Of a stretch of DNA of 64,000 nt, positions 55,870 through 64,000 are shown piece after piece. The stretch is from Lepidodermella squamata (Eukaryota > Gastrotricha). The stretch is taken from assembly GCA_047495785.1 (NCBI GenBank), contig JBLDXI010000055.1, positions 744,001 through 808,000 of the forward strand, in the 5' to 3' direction. Below the pieces are notes generated by a model that did not search any database, was not told where the DNA came from, and saw only the letters and a program-made list of their open reading frames with translations. The position numbers and the translations under genes were made by a program. Positions within the stretch are counted from its first letter, which is position 1; each line of letters begins with the position of its first letter.

Positions 55870-58131
55870 ATGGCGGCTAAAACCGATAACCAGTTAGCAG
55901 AGGTAATTAAATGTTTCCTATCCCGTCAGTTATAGTATGTTAGCTATTTGCAGACTCTAACGTGCTCTATCTGCCTGGATTTATACAATGACCCCAGGTC
56001 GATGCCATCCTGTGGGCACACCTACTGTTATGATTGTTTGAAAAAGCTGCCTGTTCAACGTGGAAATCGAGGCGACCCGTGTGTGACTTGTCCACAATGT
56101 CGTATGCGAAATTTCATGCTTGGCAGAACAAAATCCGTGGCAGGCTGGTAGTTCTCTATTTTCGTCTTCCTTAATAATTCCCTGATTTTTCAGATTTCGC
56201 TCGCAATCTTGTCGTCAAAGGCATCGTAGATTCAACGAAAGAAAACAATAAGAAGAAAGATTCCAACTTGTATTGCCCGCATCCGTTTGAAAAAATTCAC
56301 TCAACTTGCCCTCATTGCGACCGGCTTTTCTGCGAGTTATGCGAGGTCGTTCACAAGGAAAAATTGAAACAATGGATCTTGAACAAATTGCCAAACGTTA
56401 GTTCTTTTAAAAGTATTTTTCATTGCTATATTTTCAAACGAGCAGGCTAACGATTGTTGCAAAAATTACGGGATTGACCCAGCCGGCAAGAAAGCTGAAA
56501 TAAGAAAGAAGATCGAGCAAAGTGCTGATGCTGCAACTTCAGGCGTTCGCAGCGCCGGCAAGAAATTAATCGACGCTTTAACCTTGGCAATTAATTCAAA
56601 AATCGGAGAAATGTGTTCAGAGGTCGAGGCGATCAAAGCAGATCAAATTGCGAATGCCGACCTGTTGGTTGACTGTCTTTCCGATCCGAACCTGTTGTTT
56701 AGTTTGAAACAACAAGAAGCAAGCGTTACGAAAAAATCTGTGATTGATATCGATGGCGAGTTTTTGTCCAGCTCGTTGAATTTTGTTCGCGTTGTTTCTC
56801 ACACGGTATTTTATCTCTGACTACTGACTAGGGTGGTTATTGATCTGATAATTTCATTTTTAAGGCCGCGCTTCTCAGTCCGGACAGACCTACAGTAAAT
56901 TTTGTCGAAAATTCGGCCTCTCAGTACTCTATTTCATGGCTCTCAAAATTCGGCGAAGTCAAGCGCGCTGACAATGTGTTAACTATTCCCAAAAAGGTTC
57001 AGCCATCTAAAAATCAGGTTCTTCAACCAGCCAACCAAATAATAGAAACGGGAGCGAAACGCCGCTTAGTCGATTGTTCAGTTGAGGCGCCGTTGTTAGC
57101 GCCACCTTGTTTAGTTAGATTCCTGCAGCCTTTGTCGATCATTCAGCTGGATTCGATAAAGCATGTTGTTGGTAGCATTGAAGGAGACTCATTCATTGTT
57201 TTGCACGGCAAATCTCAAGCTTCGGTAATATGATTGTTTGATTGAATTTATTGTTGCTAATGCATCTATTTAAAGATTTTCAAATTTGATGGCAGCATGT
57301 TTAAACAGTCGGCATGCTACACCCTGTCCTTAGAAGCTAATATCGAAATTCTTTCCGTCTGCTCCGTTCGAGGCGGCTTGCTATTCGCTGCCAAGAAAAC
57401 AATGCAAAATGTTAAATACTTCAAAATTTCGAGATTCACGTTCGAATCTGGCAAAACGGAACACCTGGTCACGATAATTGATATTGAAAGCGGCTTCGAG
57501 AGCATCTTGGCTGTTGATTCTAATGGGGATTCTGTTGTTTCCACCGAAAATCCTCCTAGTGTTGTACTTTGCCACACTAAACGCGGCAAAGAAGAAATTA
57601 CACGCTACAAAATTTCGGATAAAAAGATGCGAATTTTCGGAGTTTTATCGGTCAACTCAAACTCAACGGCGTTTCTCTGCGAAGAAGAAAATCGACTGAC
57701 TCGAATGGAATTACCTGTAAACGGCGCGGGCGAGATTGGAAAGGTTTCGTTACACCCAAAATCTGTTGAATTTCCTGGCTTGGTTTGCCATGGATCTGCT
57801 GCGATTTGGAACCAGAAGCACTTTGCTATCAGCAGGGGAAATTTGATTTCGGTAAAGATACATTTCACTCCTCGTGAATTCTAATTTTGAACTTGATGCT
57901 TTTCAGAGATTCGAATATTCGCAGGATCACCTCGATGGCATAAAGTTTATTGGGCAGCTCGTGCCAGATGCCATCAAGCAAGACAAATCTCTGCTCAATT
58001 CTACGATTACCAGCTTAGCTTTTAAAACAATCGTATCCATCGGTGCTACTAAGGAAATGGTTGCATTGGTTCTTAAATCGCCTAAAAGTGGGCAAACGTG
58101 CCTTGCTTTTGAAACTATCCCAGATCTCTAA
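55870..58131 (+). CDS. TRIM-like gene 9 (RING, B-box-like, coiled coil, beta-propeller-like)
   Basis: ATG at 55870 (MAAKTDNQLAE), preceded at 9 nt by TTTTTATTTTTAG, a strong acceptor-like run that could be a trans-splice site. Intron, then RING (TLTCSICLDLYNDPRSM, CGHTYCYDCLKKL, CPQC, GRTKSVA), intron, DFARNLVVKGIVDS. B-box-like: YCPHPFEKIHST, CPHC, FCELC, VHKEKL. Coiled-coil exon at about 56447-56800 with SVIDIDGEF. Linker, then propeller from SFIVLHGKSQASV, with further introns near 57224-57276 and 57851-57907. Stop at 58131, roughly 630 residues. Close to genes 8, 10 and 11. Confidence 0.8.
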
Positions 58132-58237
58132 CTTCCAATCTTTCATCGCTTTCCCGTTTTATATTAATCTTGTTTTTGTATTTCAATGAACTAAAATTAT
58201 AGGGGTGTTTGTGATAGGTATATTCAATAATTGAAGA

Positions 58238-60509
58238 ATGGCTGAAATTCTTGGCGGGGTAAGCTATCCTAAGCTTATATTTTTTTTCAATGCTCTTTGG
58301 ATTGGATTTTCAGACTCTAACCTGTCCGTTGTGTTTTGAGCTGTTTAAAGAGCCAAAAACGTTGCCCGTCTGCGGTCACACCTGCTCTGATTGCTTGATC
58401 AATTTGCCTTTGGATCGAACTGATTTTCCCGAGCAATGCTCGCTTACTTGCCCTCAATGTAAGAAGAGCAATTTGATCCCAGCTAACATTTCCGGTTTGT
58501 TTCCTTATGCGTTGCTCTTATGAACAACCCGTGAAAACTGGCAATTTATGAACAGATCTCGGATCAAGTGTTGTAATAAAAGAAGTCATCAAGAGAATGA
58601 GTGAAAGAAGTCACGATGACAAGCAACCAGGATCCACCTGCCCACATTCAAATCTGCCGCGGATATCACCGGACAGCGCTATTTGTTCGCATTGTGATAA
58701 ACGCTTTTGCAGTTCATGCGAAGTTTACCATAAAGAGATCATTAGACAAGATGCCGTGAAGAAACTTAAATTGGTAATCTAGACTGCTTTTTACTCTAGT
58801 ATTTGATTGAAAATTTGCTCATTTTCTTTCAGGCTCTCGACAATTGCAGAGCTTTGAAATCAGTAATCGATGAGCGAAAGAAGAAATTCGAGTCGAACAT
58901 TGACCAGGGTGCTAAAGCGAGTCATGCTGAAATTCGTGAGTTCGGGGCCGAATTGGTCCAAACATTTGCGAATGTTGTGAATGTGAATGTGTGAATGTGA
59001 ATGTGAATGTGTGAATGTGTCGAAAAATGGTGCGTGAGACTTGACGAATTGAAATCGGAACAGTTAAAGTCAGTCAATGTCCTAATCGATTGCCTCGTCG
59101 ATCCAATGTTTCTTTCGGCTGTCGAGACCCAAGAGGCTGTTTTATCGAAAAATTGCGTGGTTGATATAGATAAGGTCTGGCTAAGTCATGCCAATAAGCT
59201 TGCAGATTCGATTCAATTTTCGGTAAATTTACTTCTTGACGTAGTAAGTGGTATTTATCACTTTTTTACAGCTCGATTGCTTAAATGCGAAAAAATGTAC
59301 TTTCAAGTTTTCAAAAGACCAAGTGAAACTTACGACCGCCTTAGCGACCAATTTGGATGAAAATTGCCCTGTTCACTCGGCTGAAAATGCCTTCAATTGC
59401 ATGGGAGAGCTTTCTGCTCGCAAAACGTTGACTGAGCCTGAAATAAAAAAACGGAGGTTGGATATATCGGAAGAATCAGTCAACAAACGTGCGTTTATTG
59501 CATCTGGAATGGTAGCAATCGCGGCCATTGAGCTCGATGCTGTGAAGCAAGTCGTTTCAACTGTCAATAAAAATTGTGAGGGGCAGTTTTACGCTTTGGA
59601 TTTTAACAATAATATAACTGTAATTTACTCGGTGAAATTATATGCAATGCTAACTGTTTGCATTTTCAGGTTTTGAAATACCTGGAATCTGGGTCTTTTG
59701 CAATTCTTCGCAGCTATTCACTAAATCTTAAGCCGAATCTCGAAGTTCTTTCAGTTTATGGCCGCTATAATCTTCTGACGTACGCTTTCAGAACAGCGCC
59801 GGGCGTGTTGCCGTGCTCTGGCGGAATTGTTCGACGTTATGTTTCAGTTGACACAACCGAAAAAAGTTTGTGGATTGCTGATAGAGGGCAATGGTTCAAT
59901 AGCCTTCATATCAACGATAGATTCGTTTTCTTGGCAAATGAAACTTGCAAACGTCTAATTTTTGAATTGGAAACCAGGGAGCTCCTCGAGCTTCAAGTTT
60001 CCGCCCGAATCCTGAAAATTCTCACTGCAAAACAACTGTGCTTTGCAGTACAATTGTTTTGCTTGGGCGAAGATGGTCTTTTTTCGTTCGCCGTGCGAAA
60101 ATCTGAGGATGGTCTTTACACTTCAATACCTTTAACTCTATCGACTCCACCGGACTTCTGCCCGACGATTATCGTACCTTACGGAAGAGATGAGATATTC
60201 ATGGCTAGTGGCCTTAAAATTGTGGTATGATTTTTAGCAAGCTAGAAGTGAAAAGATTACATTCTCATTTTACTCTAGAAATTCCGATTGTTTCGAATGA
60301 ATGAGAAGGAAAAAGCGTGGGATCTTCAGATTTTGCAACAGCTTATTCCAAGTGCTATCAACCAATTACCTGAAAACGCTTCAATTTCTGGCTTTGCATT
60401 GCGGTCAATTTCTGTTGACGGCAAGGACGTTATCTCTGTTTTGATAGCAATAAATTCACCCGATAGCAAAAAGACGACTCTATTCTTGGATGCTATCGTT
60501 GAAGCTTGA
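58238..60509 (+). pseudogene. TRIM-like gene 10 with in-frame stops and an altered RING (probable pseudogene)
   Basis: ATG at 58238 (MAEILGG), intron, RING start TLTCPLCFELFKEPKTL. The core is CGHTCSDCL: the residue normally between Thr and Cys (CGHTFC) is missing, so a zinc-ligand spacing is changed. B-box-like: TCPHSNLPRISPDSAI, CSHC, FCSSC, YHKEII. In the coiled-coil exon a GTGAAT hexamer array (58977-59020) adds about 30 nt. It keeps the frame but puts TGA codons at 58992, 58998 and 59004. Beyond it the frame is again intact and family-like (EKWCVRLDELKSEQ, NCVVDIDKVWL), through the propeller (FYALDFNNNITVI) to the stop at 60509. The decay therefore looks recent, unless the array is an assembly error or is removed from the mRNA. 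Confidence 0.75.
58977..59020 (+). repeat. GTGAAT hexamer array inside a coding exon
   Basis: About six GTGAAT units interrupted by extra GT pairs. It lies within the coiled-coil exon of TRIM-like gene 10; sister genes have the corresponding codons without an array (for example VVDAKVTKW in gene 8). Confidence 0.9.
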
Positions 60510-60693
60510 AATGCATGACTTCAATTAATTTTGAAGAAACTTTAATGATGTTTCTTAAAAATCATCGATTTTCCTTGTTATTTTTCGACTTTTTTATTGT
60601 GATATTCTAAGTGCTCCAATTGCTGTGTTCAAAATTAGTGTATATTATGTTCATCATTCTCTTATTTTGTGCTTTAGCTCTTAAAAGCCAGCA

Positions 60694-62884
60694 ATGTCGA
60701 ATAGTTTCGACTCAGATTCGGACGACCCGTTGGTTCAAAATCTGTCGTGTTCTCTATGCCTCAGCATATTCAAAGACCCCAGGTCTATGCCAAACTGCTC
60801 TCATACGTATTGTTTGGAGTGCTTGAAACAACTTCCTGTCGAACGAAGGGGATCTTCAGCTTCCGTTAAATGTCCGCAATGTCGAGTGGAAAACTTCTTT
60901 ACTGGTTCAACGACAAACGTAAATGGTATTGTCGATCAGAGAAAAATTAATCTGAAAAATACGAGTATTGTTTTCGCAGATTTCCACGCAAATGTCGTTG
61001 TGAAAGGTGTTATCGAATCTCTTAGCGCGAAACGGAAAAAGGTTCGGCCTGAGCCTAGTAATAACTCATGTTCTCATCCCAACGAACCGGTTTGGCTACA
61101 ATGCAAGCACTGCGATGCAAGTTTTTGCGAGCTTTGCGGGGTTGTACACAAAGAAAAGCTGAAAAAGGCGGCGGTTGAAGCTGCATCACAGGTTTCCGCT
61201 ATTTTCTTGAATTCGTTGGTTTTCAATTGAGTTTCTAGGCTTTCAATGACTGCGAGAATAAAAGTCGGGCGAAGAAACGAGCCAATGAAGAAAAAATTGA
61301 GAATAGAACCCGGGAGGCGATTAGGAAAATTTATTCAACACGTGACGCGCTTCTACGATCTTTCACCGCTCACATTGATGCTATTACTGTAAAACTCGAC
61401 AATGAAGCAAGGTTAATCGAGCGAGACGAGAAAACGGCACTTGGATTGATTTTCGATTCTTGCATGGACTCGAATGTCGTAAATATTATGAAATCTCAAG
61501 CCGACTTGGTTCGTGCCACTTCGGTTTTAGACCTGGACGCGGATTATTTGGCGAAATTTCATCAGCAAATGACCCATTTCCAGGCATCGGTAACGTATGA
61601 CTCGGTAAATTAACACGTATTTTAGCGGTTTTGCATTTTAGATGGCTGATCTTGAAAAACGTGAGCCTGCTGAGTTGACAGTGGTCGACGATACGGAGAC
61701 TGTTCTCCCGAAATTGATTGCCGAGTCGGGAAAATTTTGCGATTTGATAACCATTAATTCTGGTTTCGATCTTAATCTTCTGAAATCGCGCCCTGCAAAT
61801 GAGCAAAAGAAAACGAGCACACCATTTAAAAAGCCACGGCTTTTGACGGGCGAAAAAGAGCAACAGAAGCCTGGATTTTTGTTGAGTTTCTTGAAACCGC
61901 TGCTCTATATTGAGCTGGAAGGAATGAAAAAAGTGGTCGCTTGCTCGGAACCGAATACCATTGCAGTACTTCATGGCAAAAGCCACGTTAGCGTAAGTTG
62001 ACCCGCCTTGTTTTCTGATCGATTTTACCACTATTTTCAGATTTTGGTTATTCAAGGCAATACGATTAAGACGACTCAGAAGTACCAATTCACCACGACA
62101 ATGGACGTCGATAACATTCGTGCTGTGAAAAATGGATTTGTCTATACCGTTACTAAACAGGAAAACAACAAATTTCAGCGCGGCATCGGTTACTTTCAGG
62201 CGAGCCCTGTTCCGAATGTCCCGCCTACAAATAGCATTACTTGGATGACTGAAAATTCGCACGCTCTCGAACAGCTTATAACATGTGATGACTGGCCGTG
62301 GTTCGCATTCTCCTACCACAACCGGAAATTGATGGCGATCGATATGCGAAAAGACCATAAACGAAGTCATTCGTTTACGTTCGACAATTCCCCTCGGCTG
62401 ATCGGCGTTTTGGAGTCATCGGCTGACAGGGTGTCGATTCTTTGCTCGTACGAGAAGGGTTATGCGGAATGTGTTTTTACATCTCGAGCTCCGCTCTTTG
62501 ATGTAGTTGCATGCAGTTTCAATCACGTTTCTTCAACCAGAATTGATGGAGAAATCGCTACGCTTGAAAAATCCTACGCTTTGGTACTCAACTCCAATCG
62601 AATTATCGTTAGTTAATATTATGGTGGTTGTTTTATGTCAGTTTTGGAATGTTTTTTACTTACAGAAAATCGAGAATTTTCCCAAAAAACCGGCTCTAGT
62701 TGGAAGCTATGTGCCAAAAACTGTGACTCACGCGACGATTGGTGAAAATTTGCTAATCAGAAGCTTGGCAGTAAAAACGATTGCGGATGCTCAATCACCC
62801 CCGAAAGAAGGCGTCGCTATGATCATTCAGAGTAGCGATGGAAAATTGCGTCTTATTGTCGAATCTTTCCCAGAATCTTTGTGA
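60694..62884 (+). CDS. TRIM-like gene 11 (RING, B-box-like, coiled coil, beta-propeller-like)
   Basis: ATG at 60694 (MSNSFDSDSDDPLVQ). Unlike its neighbours it has no intron before the RING; the exon reads straight into NLSCSLCLSIFKDPRSM, CSHTYCLECLKQL, CPQC, GSTTNVNG. After an intron: DFHANVVVKGVIESLSAKRKK. B-box-like: SCSHPNEPVWLQ, CKHC, FCELC, VHKEKL. Coiled-coil exon at about 61240-61605 with SVLDLDADYLAKF. A Lys-rich linker precedes the propeller, which starts at TIAVLHGKSHVSV. The last intron at about 62609-62666 leads to KIENFPKKPALVGSYV and the stop at 62884. Roughly 630 residues. A long antisense open frame here is a shadow. Confidence 0.82.
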
Positions 62885-63034
62885 TATTGGCCATTTATTG
62901 CTTTGGTGATATTTGTGAATTGTTTTAAACTGAGTAAAAGGCTTAGCTAGCTACATTTTCATTTAAATTTAAGATTTTCACGGTTTAATAGCTCTACTTT
63001 TACACGCTGTTATTATGTCATACTTCTCTCAATA

Positions 63035-64000
63035 ATGACGTCATATGAAGAGGTTGGTGATAACTTTGTGCTCCAAATTGTTCCATGTTGACCCTTTGCC
63101 GTTTTAGCTTGTAACTTGTTCTGTTTGCCTCGCGATCTATGAAGATCCGAAGATTTTACCGGCCTGTCCTCACACTTACTGTCTGAAATGCCTGGAGGGC
63201 ATGGCCGCCAAGAATGGCTATATAAATTGCCCAGACTGCCGTACACCCAGTCTTATTGGCAAAGACGGTCCTCAAGGTGAGTGAGAAATCAAGTTTTTCA
63301 ATGTCAAGTTACGCTGTTTTTGTAGGGTTCAAGTCGAATATTCTAGCGCAACAAGTGGCTGATAAAGTGCGAAAAGGGGACGATGGTAAAGTGTCAACCA
63401 ATGGAAAAGCGCCGAAAATAGTTGGCATCGCTCAAATTAAACAGCCTCAACGCATTGTTACGTCTGATAATTGTTTCTTGGTAGTTCACAGCGACCTGGA
63501 AATTTCGGTGAGTTGCATTTTAATCACTCGAATAACTCGAAAAAATCGCAATTGACCTTCAGATAACGGACGATAAAGGAATTGTTTCGAGCAACTTTAA
63601 AATTGAAAACCCGGAAGATTTGGAATACTTAATCATCGATGACGTAATTGCAGTTGGCGATCAAATCTTTTTCTCTTGTTCCTGTTCAGCTCCGAACTCG
63701 CCTCGCCGTATTTATCGCTTCTCTCGGTACTGGACAGGCCCTATTCGGCCGATCATGTTCACTTGGACCGAAATTGGGGACGCGTTTAGAGGACTCGCAG
63801 CCTCTCTGCCACTTGATATCTTAATCACGTGTGTAGATACTGAAGTTATCGGGTTCACCTCATTGACTGCATTGTCGAAATATGAGATGGCGTCGATAGC
63901 CTACCGTTGGGAAATCGGCGCAGCTCCTCATCTTCTTGGTTTGATGCCAACCCCAGAATTGAGAATAATCGCGTCTATAAACGGGAAATTAGCTACCGTT
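63035..64000 (+). CDS. TRIM-like gene 12, short form without B-box and coiled coil (3' end outside window)
   Basis: ATG at 63035 (MTSYEE), an intron, then the RING (LVTCSVCLAIYEDPKIL, CPHTYCLKCL, CPDC). The next exon begins GFKSNILAQQVADKVRKGD, the segment that always follows the RING. It then runs within about 40 residues directly to CFLVVHSDLEISV, the conserved start of the propeller. The B-box-like motif and the whole coiled coil are absent, with no remnant in the introns. The propeller exon continues to the window edge (DDVIAVGDQIFFSC, GDAFRGLAASLP). It may be a natural RING-propeller protein that cannot form the usual TRIM dimer. Confidence 0.78.

Noticed and set aside
61486-62370. 294-codon minus-strand open frame
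   Set aside because: Fully antisense to exons of TRIM-like gene 11; no family motif and no conservation expected of a real gene.

Overview
This is eukaryotic, almost certainly animal, DNA. Nearly every gene is split by GT-AG introns of about 45-65 nt (typical acceptor TTTTCAG). There are Cys-loop ligand-gated channels, a chymotrypsin-fold protease, an Ig-like membrane protein and a large family of RING/B-box/coiled-coil (TRIM-like) genes. Gene density is very high: many neighbouring stop and start codons lie only 50-200 bp apart. I cannot name the phylum from sequence alone. A small-genome bilaterian (nematode-, tardigrade-, rotifer- or larvacean-like) fits the tiny introns and close packing. 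No rRNA, convincing tRNA or CRISPR array was seen.

Region 1 (1-15,040, plus strand) is a tandemly duplicated block. The ancestral unit appears to have been serine protease - LGIC-A - LGIC-B. Copy 1 keeps the protease and LGIC-A but has only a rotted LGIC-B. Copy 2 has only a rotted protease piece but keeps LGIC-A' and LGIC-B. LGIC-A and A' are unusual: signal peptide, two repeats of a roughly 190-residue extracellular domain, a Thr/Ser-rich stalk, then a complete pentameric channel subunit.

Region 2 (15,100-35,640) mixes four minus-strand TRIM-like genes with single genes: a fungal/bacterial-type glutathionyl-hydroquinone reductase (Xi-class GST), a trehalose-6-phosphate synthase with a signal peptide and a C-terminal membrane anchor, an intronless flavin monooxygenase, and a large Ig-like membrane protein.

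Region 3 (35,650-46,100) holds a small element flanked by inverted repeats that encodes the N-terminal domain of a Crypton-type tyrosine recombinase, a trypsin-like protein fused to Cys-Tyr-Glu-Glu repeats, a small Cys-rich gene sharing its C-terminus, a secreted GH16 glycosidase, and two tandem genes joining a SAP domain to a degenerate 2-oxoglutarate/Fe(II) dioxygenase fold.

Region 4 (46,830-64,000) is a head-to-tail array of eight more TRIM-like genes on the plus strand, the last cut by the window edge. Spacing is operon-like (105-201 bp between stop and next start). One member has in-frame stops caused by a hexamer repeat expansion; another lacks B-box and coiled coil.

Functionally the window looks like fast-evolving, lineage-specific surface and response genes (channels with lectin-like heads, proteases, TRIM-like ubiquitin ligases, Ig protein) around a few metabolic genes. 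A joint role in sensing or defence is inference only.
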